A stretch of 64,000 nt of DNA from Longispora fulva (GTDB taxonomy: Bacteria > Actinomycetota > Actinomycetes > Mycobacteriales > Micromonosporaceae). Shown piece by piece: positions 20,384-28,979 of this stretch (position 1 is the stretch's first letter; each line of letters opens with the position of its first letter). Both the position numbers and the translations under genes were made by a program. The notes below the pieces were generated by a model that saw only the letters and a program-made list of their open reading frames with translations, had not been told where the DNA came from and made no database searches. Location: the NCBI RefSeq assembly GCF_015751905.1, contig NZ_JADOUF010000001.1, positions 2,790,001-2,854,000 on the forward strand. Reading direction: 5' to 3'.

Positions 20384-20720
20384 CTACTGAAACCGGTCAC
20401 CAAAGGGAATACCTTGGGTGTCGGGGTGTGGACCGTGACCTCGTCGGATACGGCGTGAGGGGATGTGCCCCGGCGCACGAAGGGGGAACCGCAGCCGGTG
20501 GAGACCCGCCAGTGTAGTGGCGGAGCACCCCACCGGCCCCACCGGCCCCGTTGGCGCCGGGTCCTAGAGACGCCTGTGTGGGTGCCGGCTGCCGCGCGGT
20601 AGATGGACGACTACGGGGGCGTCAGGCCCGGCCCGGCCCGGCCCGCCCCGCCCACGCGAAGCCCCTATGAAGTTGATCCCTCATCGGGACCTGTTTGTCA
20701 GGGGCTTCACGTGAGGGGCC
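20384..20720. other. Intergenic stretch after IS remnant
   Basis: No gene is seen. It includes a short low-complexity run of GGCCC units (about 20627-20650) and an 8-bp inverted repeat, AAGCCCCT (20659-20666) with AGGGGCTT (20700-20707), which could terminate the SnoaL gene. Confidence 0.4.
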
Positions 20721-21131
20721 CTACTGTCCAGGCGTCAACGTCGGGCTGTTGTGGTACGCGGCGATCAGCCACTGGCCGTCGCGCTTCTCCAGAACCCAGG
20801 TCGCGTTGACCTTGCCCGCGTCGGCTACCTCCGTCTGGCCGGCAAACAGGATGCCGGATTCGCTGACGACGATCGCGGCGTCCCTGCCGACGAAACGCAG
20901 GCTGAGCTGTTTGTTGTACGTCGAGGTGCCCTTGAGTGGTCCCTCGAAGGCCAGGGCCATGCTCTCGCGGATCACGTCTCGGCTGTCGCGCAGCGAGCCG
21001 GTCATGATGGCGGTCGCGTCGGCGGCGTAGTGGGCGACCATGCCGTCGGCGTCGCCGGCCTCCCACGCCTTGTAGGAGTCGACCAGTACGGCCTGGATGG
21101 CGGCCTCGTCTGCCGCACGATTGTCTGACAT
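20721..21131 (-). CDS. SnoaL-like (NTF2-fold) small protein
   Basis: The 136-aa product starts at the ATG at 21131, with GGAGA 6 nt upstream. It shows the NTF2-like cone fold pattern of the SgcJ/EcaC/DUF4440 group: an N-terminal helix (AAIQAVLVDSYKAWEAGDADGMVAHYAADA), then beta strands ending NATWVLEKRDGQWLIAAYHNSP. Such proteins bind small ligands or act as isomerase/hydrolase-like enzymes; function cannot be read from sequence. It lies just downstream of, and on the same strand as, an ECF sigma factor that itself ends in a SnoaL-like domain, so a shared ligand is conceivable. Confidence 0.85.
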   Translation of the reverse strand: MSDNRAADEAAIQAVLVDSYKAWEAGDADGMVAHYAADATAIMTGSLRDSRDVIRESMALAFEGPLKGTSTYNKQLSLRFVGRDAAIVVSESGILFAGQTEVADAGKVNATWVLEKRDGQWLIAAYHNSPTLTPGQ

Positions 21132-21259
21132 CGGATTCTCCCTTGTGACCAGTTTGCGCGGGGTGTTCCGGCGAACTCGCCAATACATACCGGTGGTGGG
21201 GTCGAAACTCATCGCGACAGCCGTAAGAGATCCTGGGACGGCCGATGAGTGATGCCCTG

Positions 21260-22234
21260 TCAGGCTTCGAGGGTGGCCGGGAGCTTGAAGGAGGCGAACA
21301 CCTCGGCGTCCCGGAACACCGAGTTGCGGCTGATGCCGTTGTTCGTGACCGTGAAGACCTGGAGCGTGTGCAGCTCGAACACGCCGCTCTCGCCGAGGTT
21401 AAAGGCGGCGAACGCCGGCTGCGCGTTGGCGCCGACCGGCAGGAAACGCCACTGGCTGCCGTTCTTGGCGAAGACCCAGTCCATGAACACGCCGTAGTTC
21501 TCCCGCCCGACGAACCAGTTGACCATCGGGGGCATCTCCATGAGCACGTCGTCGGTGAGCAGCCGTTTGAGCCCTTCCACGTCAGCGGCTTCGAACGCCG
21601 ACATGTACCTGTCCACCCAGGCCCGCTTCTCGGCTTCGGACGGTTCGGCGACGTGCTCCTGCGCGATCCCCGCCTCCGTGAGCCTGGTCCTGGCCCGTTG
21701 CAGGGAACTGTTGACCGAGGCGGTGGTGGTGCTCAGGATGTCGGCCGCCTCGGCTGCGGAGAAGTCGAGCACCTCACGCAGGATCAGCGCCGCGCGTTGT
21801 CGGGCGGAAAGGTGCTGCGCGGCGGCGACGAAGGCGAGCCGCAGGCTGGCGCGGTCGATCGTGGCGGCCTCCGGCTGGCCCAGGTTCAGCACGGAGTCGG
21901 GAAGCGGCTGGAGCCAGCTGATCTCACCGCCGTGGACGAGTGGCCGGCGCGGGTCGCTCTCGGCGACCAGGCCGGAAGGCATTGGACGGCGACCGCGGCC
22001 CTCCAGCGCGGTGAGGCACGCGTTGGTCGCGATGCGGTACAGCCAGGTCCGCAAGGAGCTGCGGCCCTCGTCATAGCGGTCCTTCGCGCGCCACGCTCTC
22101 AGGTACGTCTCCTGGACGAGGTCTTCGGCGTCGTGGACGGAGCCGAGCATCCGGTAGCAGTGGGCCAGCAGCTCTGACCGGTACGGGTCGATCCTGCGAT
22201 CGAACTCTTCGGCCACCGCCACGTCTGCCCCCAT
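21260..22234 (-). CDS. ECF sigma factor with C-terminal SnoaL-like domain (SigG/SigX5 type)
   Basis: The ~324-aa protein holds sigma region 2 (YRSELLAHCYRMLGSVHDAEDLVQETYLRAWR), region 4 (LSARQRAALILREVLDFSAAEAADIL...SSLQRARTRL, about 135-185) and an extra C-terminal NTF2-like domain (about 205-315; DVEGLKRLLTDDVLMEMPP). This layout matches the large ECF group often named SigG/SigX5, where the extra domain replaces a separate anti-sigma factor as regulator. The ATG at 22234 is chosen; a TTG 9 nt upstream is possible, and neither has a clear ribosome site. No anti-sigma gene is adjacent. Target promoters are unknown. Confidence 0.9.
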   Translation of the reverse strand: MGADVAVAEEFDRRIDPYRSELLAHCYRMLGSVHDAEDLVQETYLRAWRAKDRYDEGRSSLRTWLYRIATNACLTALEGRGRRPMPSGLVAESDPRRPLVHGGEISWLQPLPDSVLNLGQPEAATIDRASLRLAFVAAAQHLSARQRAALILREVLDFSAAEAADILSTTTASVNSSLQRARTRLTEAGIAQEHVAEPSEAEKRAWVDRYMSAFEAADVEGLKRLLTDDVLMEMPPMVNWFVGRENYGVFMDWVFAKNGSQWRFLPVGANAQPAFAAFNLGESGVFELHTLQVFTVTNNGISRNSVFRDAEVFASFKLPATLEA

Positions 22235-22427
22235 GACGGTCAAGAGTAGACGTCCGACGCCTCCGACACCGCCCAGCCGATCCCTTCACCCGACCACCGT
22301 TCGCGGCGACGGCTGCGTCGAGCGCGCCATGCGGCCCGGGCCCGCTGACCTCGTCGGCAGGCTCCGGTTCTCACGGGCAGCGTTGTCGCGACGGCGACGG
22401 CGACGCGCAACCGGGCCGGCCGCGGGG

Positions 22428-22766
22428 TCACTTCGGTGGCAGGCTGCGCGCGTACGCCACGCCTCGGGCGACCCATCGGCGCAGGTCCTCGTCCGTCGCG
22501 CAGCCGTCGGCGGTGACCGTGATCCAGCCGCGGGTCTCACGCCCTTGCATGATCATGAGGTCGGCGCCGGGCTCAGAAAGCAGCGCGTCGGATGTCGCCG
22601 GGTCGACCCGCACCAACAGTCCGCCGCCCTCGCGGCCGCGCACCCCGACCGCCATGTTGCCGTCGAGCAGCATCGCGAGCCCACCGAACATTCGTTTCTC
22701 GCTCAGACCACGCTCTGTGCCGACCAGTTCCCGGACCCGGTTGGCAAGATCCTCGTCGTACGCCAT
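22428..22766 (-). CDS. TfoX N-terminal-domain family protein
   Basis: The 112-aa product matches the small TfoX/Sxy N-terminal-domain family: an opening helix (DEDLANRVRELVG), the motif EKRMFGGLAMLLDGNMAVGV, and a closing helix (EDLRRWVARGVAYARSLPPK). Full-length Sxy proteins control competence in proteobacteria, but stand-alone actinobacterial members have no established role. It is 30 bp downstream of the phosphotransferase gene on the same strand and may be co-transcribed. Confidence 0.88.
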   Translation of the reverse strand: MAYDEDLANRVRELVGTERGLSEKRMFGGLAMLLDGNMAVGVRGREGGGLLVRVDPATSDALLSEPGADLMIMQGRETRGWITVTADGCATDEDLRRWVARGVAYARSLPPK

Positions 22767-22796
22767 GGCGGCATCCTCGCACGTGGTACCGACAGT

Positions 22797-23585
22797 TCAC
22801 GCCAGCTTGGCGTTGTCGCGGACCAACTGTCGCTTGTTGTCGGCGAGCCAGGCGAGTTCGGCGGTCATCTTCTCCAGGTCGCCCCGGCGGGCGAACGAGT
22901 TCCAGGGCTCCAAGCCCTGGGCGCCGAGGGTGGCGATCCGGTCGGCCTCCCGGCGCTGGAGGGCCTCGACCGCGTTGAGGACGGCGACGGGTTCGCATCC
23001 GTAGGCATCGCACAGGCTCTCCAGCCGGCCACGCGGGTCTGTGGGCTCGGCCAGGCCCGCCGCGCGCGCATGCTCATCGCCGCGTAGGGGAGCAAGATAC
23101 AGGGCGAGCTGCGCGAGGTCGTCCCACGTCGAGCCCGGTTCGGCGAAATCCCAGTCGATGAATCCGACCAGGTCGGCGCCGCGCCAGACCGAGTTCCACG
23201 GGCCAAGGTCACCGTGGCGCACTATCTGGCCCGCGGTCCAGGTTTGGCCCGGTACACGCCAGACCGCGTCAGCCGGCGGAGTGAACCCGGCGACGGCCGC
23301 GTGATAGTCCCGCAGCCAGGTCGCGATCGAACGGATGCCGTCCTCACCGCGCAGGACCGCCGGCCATGGCCTCAGGGCGACCTCGCCTCGGAGGAGGGAG
23401 AGTATCTCCCGACCCTCGGAGTCGATGCCGAGGAACCGGGGGGCGGCGGTGAAGCCGACGTCGGCCAGGTGCTCCAGCAGGGACCGGACCACGGGCGTCC
23501 ACGGTCCGCTCGGCCGGCGGATGGTCTCACCGATCCGGCGCACCACGTTGACGCTGCCCTGGGCTGTTCCGCCGTCGGTGATCAT
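22797..23585 (-). CDS. Aminoglycoside-phosphotransferase-fold protein
   Basis: The ~262-aa protein contains the catalytic HGDLGPWN (about 123-130) and metal-binding IDWDFAEPG (about 141-149) of the APH/choline-kinase fold. It would transfer phosphate from ATP to a small hydroxyl compound. The substrate is unknown; most such genes in actinomycetes are not drug-resistance enzymes, and nothing nearby suggests an antibiotic. The ATG at 23585 is chosen over a GTG 18 nt upstream; neither has a clear ribosome site. Confidence 0.87.
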   Translation of the reverse strand: MITDGGTAQGSVNVVRRIGETIRRPSGPWTPVVRSLLEHLADVGFTAAPRFLGIDSEGREILSLLRGEVALRPWPAVLRGEDGIRSIATWLRDYHAAVAGFTPPADAVWRVPGQTWTAGQIVRHGDLGPWNSVWRGADLVGFIDWDFAEPGSTWDDLAQLALYLAPLRGDEHARAAGLAEPTDPRGRLESLCDAYGCEPVAVLNAVEALQRREADRIATLGAQGLEPWNSFARRGDLEKMTAELAWLADNKRQLVRDNAKLA

Positions 23586-23731
23586 GGTGGGCAGCTTACG
23601 CACCGACCAGCGGGCCAGCGCTCAACAGGTCTTCGCACATGACTGTGTTGCCTGCTTGGCGGATCATCATCAACGCCGCATAACGCCAGATCGGCGGGCC
23701 CGCTGGCGCGTGTGGCCGCCTCTCAAGCTCG

Positions 23732-24163
23732 TTAGATCTCGGGCCTTTGCCCCGACTTGTCCGGTTCGATTGGCGGGGTCAGGCGGACCCACAAGCACTG
23801 GCTATACTCTGTGTAGCCGCTTGGATACTTAGTGCAGTGTTCGGCGGAGGGCCGTGTAAGCCCGTTTCGGTTTGAGGGGGCCGGGCGGGCGGAACGGCCC
23901 ACGTGGTTGGCCGGTGGCGTCTGTCGCATGACGCCACCGCCCGCGCCATCGGGCACCTCAACCAGGGCCCCACGCAAGGCCACGGCCCATTCCTGGGCGA
24001 TCGCGTGAAGCCGTTGCTCGTCGCCGCCGTTGGGGTCGGCGTCGAAGAACAGGTCCAGCTCCGTGACCCACTCGCGCAGATGCGGCAATGTGAGTTGTTG
24101 GCGTGAAGTGATTCCGATTGTTGGTGGGTTTGAGTGCCAGCTCCGGGCGGACTTCATGATCAA
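23732..24163 (-). CDS. Doubtful small hypothetical protein or gene remnant
   Basis: One block of this 143-codon frame (LPHLREWVTELDLFFDADPNG...RLHAIAQEWAVALRGALVEV) has protein-like helix patterning, while the rest is low-information Pro/Arg/Ser sequence. No ribosome site or clear start is visible. It may be the worn end of a larger gene, lying in a region with other debris. I do not recognise a family. The remainder of 23586-24224 holds no other supported feature. Confidence 0.25.
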   Translation of the reverse strand: MIMKSARSWHSNPPTIGITSRQQLTLPHLREWVTELDLFFDADPNGGDEQRLHAIAQEWAVALRGALVEVPDGAGGGVMRQTPPANHVGRSARPAPSNRNGLTRPSAEHCTKYPSGYTEYSQCLWVRLTPPIEPDKSGQRPEI

Positions 24164-24224
24164 TGTTTGTGAGCGTTGAACGCGGGTTTGCTGACGGGTC
24201 GCTGTTCGGGGATGCTGGGCCTCG

Positions 24225-24710
24225 ATGAGTGATCATGGGGTTCCGGGGCCGGTTGTCGCGCCTGGTGGGGGTCGGCGGCTGCCCGGCTGGTTCTGGGATG
24301 CGGGGCGTGGTCTGGTCGTCGGGACGGTGAGCCTGGTAGCCGGTTGGGGTGTGGCCGAGTTGTTCATGGCGGCCATGGACAAGGGTCCGCCGCCGCCGTG
24401 CGACAGTGACCTGGCGTGCTTGCCTGATCTCGGCCCGTTGATCCGGGCGGCCTTTGTCGGGCTGGTTGTCGTGGCGCTCGTCGGTCCGCTGGTGGCGCGG
24501 GTGTTGCGGCTGCGTACGCCGTGGATGTTCGCCGCCCCTGTCGGGGTGATGGTGTGCGTGATGTTTAGCAATTCCGTTCTGCCGTTGTTGCTCATTTGGT
24601 CGTCTTATGCGCCGTTGGCGGTCTGGGTGATGCGGAGGCGGCCGGTAGGCGTGTGGTGGGACGATCGGGACTCAACGAGTTCGGCGCCGCGGCGGTCGCG
24701 TTCCATGTAG
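24225..24710 (+). CDS. Small membrane protein of unknown function
   Basis: The 161-aa product has three or four hydrophobic segments (about 27-50, 70-92 and 98-135) separated by a Cys-containing loop (PPPPCDSDLACLPD) that could form a disulfide outside the cell, and ends in a basic tail. No family is recognised. The ribosome site is weak. Nearby sequence contains gene remnants, so the gene may be an isolated insertion. Confidence 0.55.
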   Translation: MSDHGVPGPVVAPGGGRRLPGWFWDAGRGLVVGTVSLVAGWGVAELFMAAMDKGPPPPCDSDLACLPDLGPLIRAAFVGLVVVALVGPLVARVLRLRTPWMFAAPVGVMVCVMFSNSVLPLLLIWSSYAPLAVWVMRRRPVGVWWDDRDSTSSAPRRSRSM

Positions 24711-24741
24711 CCGAGCTCGTCGATGCAGACAGGTCGACGCG

Positions 24742-24939
24742 GTCATATCGGGCCACCTGTACCGGGCTTGTCGTCTACTGGGCTGGGACTATGCGGTCTG
24801 GGATCGCCTCTATGTGGTTCGGGCGGCGACCCATCGCTGGTTGGCCGGGTATCGACATCCTCGGTGTTGGGATACGGCGGTCGGGGCGGCGTTGATGGTG
24901 GCGTTCGAGCAGCCGAGGGCGTTGATAGACGGCGCCTGA
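24742..24939 (+). pseudogene. Possible gene remnant without start
   Basis: This frame reads GHLYRACRLLGWDYAVWDRL, then YVVRAATHRWLAGYRHPRCW and GAALMVAFEQPRALIDGA before a TGA. The composition (Trp, Tyr, His, balanced hydrophobics) is protein-like, unlike its other frames, but there is no start codon or ribosome site. The neighbouring upstream frame has a similar protein-like patch (AAAVAFHVAELVDA), so a frameshifted remnant is plausible. The family is not recognised. Confidence 0.3.
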
Positions 24940-25107
24940 GCGCAGGGCGGCAGCGAGCGCGGCGCGTTTGTGCAACGGCGGCAAGCTACTACCAGCCAGG
25001 ACGCGGCCCGGCCGCGTAGTGGCCGAACACCGTCGGGTGTTCGGCCACTCGCTGCGGCGATCGATGTGATCTGAGGGCGCGTCCTGAGAAGCGCCGGGTG
25101 GTGTCGT

Positions 25108-27951
25108 CTAGCTGTATACCTGTACTTCGGTGAGTGAGAGGTTGTTGGTGCCGGCTAGTTGGATCATGACGTAGCGGCCGGTGGTGTTGGCGGGAGTGGT
25201 GATGGTGGTGGGTGAGCCTGCCTGTGTGGTTTGGTGGTTGGACCAGACGCCGGGCTGGCTTGCCTGTTGGGTGGGTGTCAGGGCCGTGTTGAACGGTGAC
25301 GCGGATACGAACACCCAGTAGTCGCTGAGTCTGTTGGCGCAGCAGTCGGTCCTGTTCCAGACGGACACTTGGGATACGGGGCTGATGGTGGCGAGGTCGA
25401 CCTGCCACCAGGCGTTGGCGTCGATGCCGGTGTGGGTGACGCTGCCGTTGTAGAAGGCGCCGTCGGTGTTGCCGTCGACGGCGCGGCTGGCGGCTCCGGA
25501 GTAGTCGGTGGAGGATTGCGATGCCAGGCTTCCCTGGGCGACGTTTGTGCTGGTGGTGGGGGCGTAGACCTCGAATTCCTGCACTGTGGGGCCTGAGGCG
25601 CTCGAGGTGATGTTGAGGCGGATCTGGGTCGTGTTGACTGTCGGGAACTGCAGGGCCTGTGAGGTGCGTGGGTAGAGCCCGGTGGCGGCGGCCGTCCAGG
25701 CGGTGCCGTTCCAGTAGTCGATGGTGTAGGTCGCGATGCGCGGTTCGTAGTACTGGGCCTCGCGCAGGACGACGCGGTTGATGTTCTTGGCCTGCGGGAA
25801 TGTCAGGGTCAGTGTCGCGCTGGTGGTGCCGCCGGAGGTGGCCCAGCGGGTCTTGGAGGATCCGTCGGTCGCGTTGGCGGCGGAGTAGCCGCCGCTGTAG
25901 ATGTTGCTGGCCGAGGCGGTGGCCGTCGGTGCGAGGTTGACGGTGGGGGTGCCTTTGAGTTCGGTGGCCCAGTTGTGGGTGACGCCGAAGCTGTCGGTGG
26001 CGTTGGTCTCCAGGCCGGCCGCGGCGATGACCGCCGCAGCGCCGGAGGGCCACGCGCTTCCGGAGACGGTGTCGGTGTTGTTGGTGTAGGTGTTGATGGC
26101 CGAGCAGCAGGACTTGTTGGTGGTGTTGGCCCAGTTGCCGGTGATGGTGTTGCCCTGTGCGGCCGGGTTGTCCAGGCTGCTCGCGCCGCCGCCCTCGTTC
26201 ACCAGTACCCAGGAGTCGACGCGGTCGACGACGTTGCCGCTGACGGTGTAGCCCTTGGTGCCGTTGTCGAGGTAGATGCCGCGTGCGCCGGCCTCGTTGC
26301 CCGAGCTGGCGTAGTAGTTGTTGGTCTCGGTGGAGTTGGGTTGTGCGCCCAGGGTGTAGACGGCGCCGCCGTCGTGCCCGCCGGCCATGTATTCGTGGAC
26401 ATAGTTTCCGTCGATCACGTTGTTCTGCGCGATCGTCGCCGTCGTCATGTGCGGCTGCCAGTCAGGGGGGCTGGAGACCGTGCCGTCGCCAGTTCCACCG
26501 TTGTCGAGGTAGCCCCAGCCCCAGCCGACGGAGATGCCGGTGTATGAGACGTTGGCGACCTCGTTGTGCAGCAGCTTGAGGGTGTCGACGAACCCGCCGA
26601 AGATTCCCACGCCACCTCGGAACTCGACGGCAACATCGTGGACATAATTGTCCCGCACGATGACGTCATGCATCCGGTCGGCGAAGTTGGTGGGGCGTTG
26701 GTCCTGGGGCGTGATGTCGCCGACCTGGATGCCGTTGCCCGACACGTCGAACACCGTGTTGCCCAGCAGGGTGACGTTGTACGAGCTCTTCTCCACGTCG
26801 ACGCCCGCTCCACCGAGTCGGGTGAACGTTCCGCCCTGGATCAGGATGTCGCGTGCGTAGGTGATGGCGACGGCGCCGGGAGTCTTGGTCGCTCCGTCGA
26901 AGATCCAGTGGGAGCCGTTGGGGCCGACCTGGGTGAAGTTGGACTGCTCCTCGGCGAAGCCCTCGCTGGTGTTGGGGCGCAGCCAGGTGGCGTCGGCGAA
27001 GGTCAGGCCGACGAACTGCAGGTCGTGGACGCGGCTGGCGGTCCCGGTGCCGGCCACGCTGAGCAGCCGCTCCACGTTGGGGTAGGTGACGGTCACGGCG
27101 CTGGTGCCGGTCATCGACTCGCCCGGCTTGGGCTTGTAGTACAAGACGCCCGTGCCGTTGCCGACCGCGCCGGTCTTGTCCAGGTACCACTCGCCGGGCG
27201 CGTCGAGGAGTTCGTAGGCGTTCTCGATCCACAGCGGGGCGTCGTTTTGCAGGTACGGCGAGGAGTGCGCGTGCGTCCAGCAGGGCTGGGCCATCGTGAT
27301 CGTGGTGCCCGACACCGACCCGACGGGGCAGCGCGAGTAGGTCCACGCGACGCGGTAGCTGAATTCGATCGCGCTGGGGTTCATCCACATCGCCAGCGAC
27401 GCGCCGGCGGTCGTCGTGTAGCCGGTCGACGTCTTGGTGAATCCGGCCGGCTGAATGTTGCCGCGAGCACGGACCGCCCTGTCGTTGTTGACGTAGACCT
27501 GCCGGAAGTCAACGCCCGAGCCGACCGTGGACTTCCAGATCCCGGTGCTACCGACCTGGGTCCAGCTGGTGGCGGTCGCCGCGCCGCTGAGGACGGGGCG
27601 CGCGCCGGGCGCGGCCTGCCAGCGGACCTTGAACGAGTTCTGCCCGGAGTCGGCGGGGCCGAGAGTCAACGGCGCGGTCAGGGGGTAGGTGCCGTCGTTG
27701 AGGTTCACGACGATGTCACCGGTCATCGACGCTGTCAGGGCGGCGACGTTGTTCTTGGCCTGGGTGATCGTGCACGGGGCGGCCTGGGCGCAGGTGGTTC
27801 CGCTGCCGTTGGGGGCCGCGTAGAGCTGGACCTGGGTGGCCGCGTGCGCGGCGGTGGCGAAGACGACTCCGGCCCCCAGCGCGGTCAGTAGCGTCGCGGC
27901 CGCGGCGACGCTCCGGCGGCCTGTGGCAGGGGATAACCGATTGAAGGTCAT
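25108..27951 (-). CDS. Secreted beta-helix protein (GH141-like) with two discoidin modules
   Basis: The 947-aa product has a signal peptide ending AHA (about 37), preceded by AGGAAGTGACGC before the ATG. The opening (VQLYAAPNGSGTTC, VVNLNDGTYPLTAPLTLGPADSG) and the long beta-helix with NTVFDVSGNGIQVGD, NYVHDVAVEFRGGVGIF and NEVANVSYTGISVGWGWGY resemble family GH141 (fucosidase/xylanase) and related helices. The CAZy family is my inference. Two F5/8 discoidin modules close the protein (about 680-800 and 810-947), the last with WNRTDCCANRLSDYWVF. It lies downstream of a GntR gene on the same strand and probably belongs to that regulon. Confidence 0.82.
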   Translation of the reverse strand: MTFNRLSPATGRRSVAAAATLLTALGAGVVFATAAHAATQVQLYAAPNGSGTTCAQAAPCTITQAKNNVAALTASMTGDIVVNLNDGTYPLTAPLTLGPADSGQNSFKVRWQAAPGARPVLSGAATATSWTQVGSTGIWKSTVGSGVDFRQVYVNNDRAVRARGNIQPAGFTKTSTGYTTTAGASLAMWMNPSAIEFSYRVAWTYSRCPVGSVSGTTITMAQPCWTHAHSSPYLQNDAPLWIENAYELLDAPGEWYLDKTGAVGNGTGVLYYKPKPGESMTGTSAVTVTYPNVERLLSVAGTGTASRVHDLQFVGLTFADATWLRPNTSEGFAEEQSNFTQVGPNGSHWIFDGATKTPGAVAITYARDILIQGGTFTRLGGAGVDVEKSSYNVTLLGNTVFDVSGNGIQVGDITPQDQRPTNFADRMHDVIVRDNYVHDVAVEFRGGVGIFGGFVDTLKLLHNEVANVSYTGISVGWGWGYLDNGGTGDGTVSSPPDWQPHMTTATIAQNNVIDGNYVHEYMAGGHDGGAVYTLGAQPNSTETNNYYASSGNEAGARGIYLDNGTKGYTVSGNVVDRVDSWVLVNEGGGASSLDNPAAQGNTITGNWANTTNKSCCSAINTYTNNTDTVSGSAWPSGAAAVIAAAGLETNATDSFGVTHNWATELKGTPTVNLAPTATASASNIYSGGYSAANATDGSSKTRWATSGGTTSATLTLTFPQAKNINRVVLREAQYYEPRIATYTIDYWNGTAWTAAATGLYPRTSQALQFPTVNTTQIRLNITSSASGPTVQEFEVYAPTTSTNVAQGSLASQSSTDYSGAASRAVDGNTDGAFYNGSVTHTGIDANAWWQVDLATISPVSQVSVWNRTDCCANRLSDYWVFVSASPFNTALTPTQQASQPGVWSNHQTTQAGSPTTITTPANTTGRYVMIQLAGTNNLSLTEVQVYS

Positions 27952-28106
27952 GCGTCACTTCCTCGTTCTGCAGGGTCAGGGCCCCGTTTTCCAGGAGTGT
28001 GCATGCGGCGCTGACGTGGTGCCTACGAGTTCCGGGTATTTAGCACGATCGACGGCCGCCCGCCCCGAGATCGTGTGCCGACAGCCATTGTCGCCGCAGG
28101 TCCAGG

Positions 28107-28805
28107 TCAGTCGAAGGCCGTACTCATCCGCTCGCGGCTGTTGGTGAGGTGGGTGCGCATGGCCGTGGCGGCGGCGTCCGGGTCGCCGGCGCGGATAGCG
28201 ACCACGATGGCGGCGTGTTCCTCCCATGCCTGTTCACCTGCTTTGTGCCGGTTGTAGAGGGAGTAGTTGCGCATCCGGGCCAGGGCCGTGGTGATGTACT
28301 CGCAGACCACGGAGTTGCCGGCGTGCAGGGCGATGCTGCAGTGGAAATCGGTGTCGCGTTGTCCGATGGCGTCGATGTCGTCGGCGAGGCGCGCGATGTC
28401 GTCGGGGTCGCAGAGCGCTTCCAGGTGTGCGATGTCGGCTTCCTGGTGGCGGCGGGCGGCGCGGGCCGCCGACGTTGGTTCGATCATGAGCCGGAAGTCG
28501 TAGAGCTCGGCGATGACGCGCGAGTCGAGCAACGGTGAGGCGACGAAGCCGCGGTAGGGCAGCTTGGTGACCAGGCCGTCGAATTCCAGCCGGGCGAGCG
28601 CCTGGCGGACCGGGGTGTTGGACACGTGCAGTTCGCGGGCGAGCTGATCGAGGTTGAGCCGGGATCCCGGCCCGATCCGGTGGGACAACAGCCCCTCCTT
28701 GAGGATCTGGTACACCTCGTCGGCCAGCACGCTGCGCTGGGCCACCGGCAGCCGTGCCATGCCGCCGGAAGCATCGGAATCAGTCGCTTGGTTCGGGTTT
28801 GTCAT
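28107..28805 (-). CDS. GntR-family regulator, FCD (FadR) type
   Basis: The 232-aa protein has a winged helix (VLADEVYQILKEGLLSHRIGPGSRLNLDQLARELHVSNTPVRQALARLEFDGLV, in two parts about 25-78) and an all-helical FCD sensor domain (about 95-225) with metal-binding candidates Asp in YDFRLMIEP and His in TDFHCSIALHAGN. FCD regulators respond to organic or sugar acids. The gene is divergent from the importer operon that includes an enolase-superfamily enzyme, suiting a sugar-acid ligand. The start at 28805 was chosen because the DNA-binding domain follows closely; a later Met (MARLPV) is also possible. Confidence 0.92.
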   Translation of the reverse strand: MTNPNQATDSDASGGMARLPVAQRSVLADEVYQILKEGLLSHRIGPGSRLNLDQLARELHVSNTPVRQALARLEFDGLVTKLPYRGFVASPLLDSRVIAELYDFRLMIEPTSAARAARRHQEADIAHLEALCDPDDIARLADDIDAIGQRDTDFHCSIALHAGNSVVCEYITTALARMRNYSLYNRHKAGEQAWEEHAAIVVAIRAGDPDAAATAMRTHLTNSRERMSTAFD

Positions 28806-28912
28806 CTGCTGAGCTCTCGTCTGGGTGCACGATTTCCCTGTTCGGCCGCGAGATCGTGTTTCGGACCAGGAATCGCTTGACTCTCGCTGCCGCCGGACTA
28901 AAGCTACGGCAA

Positions 28913-28922
28913 TCCTATAGGA
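28913..28922. promoter_or_regulatory. Candidate GntR operator
   Basis: TCCTATAGGA is a perfect 10-bp palindrome, AT-rich at its centre, 58 bp before the binding-protein start and 108 bp from the divergent gntR start. Short palindromes of this kind are usual for FCD-type regulators. Only one copy is seen. Confidence 0.45.
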
Positions 28923-28979
28923 AGTTTCTAGTCTTGAATGTGAAGGCAGATTCCTACCCGCTGTTCCCCGAGGAGACCC

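Noticed and set aside
23763-23840. tRNA-like GGTTCGATT stretch near 23763
   Set aside because: No cloverleaf stems or anticodon arm can be formed around it.
27976-28227. 83-codon minus-strand frame containing a CGDNGCRH patch
   Set aside because: It overlaps the GntR C-terminus in another frame, has no ribosome site, and only a few residues look protein-like.
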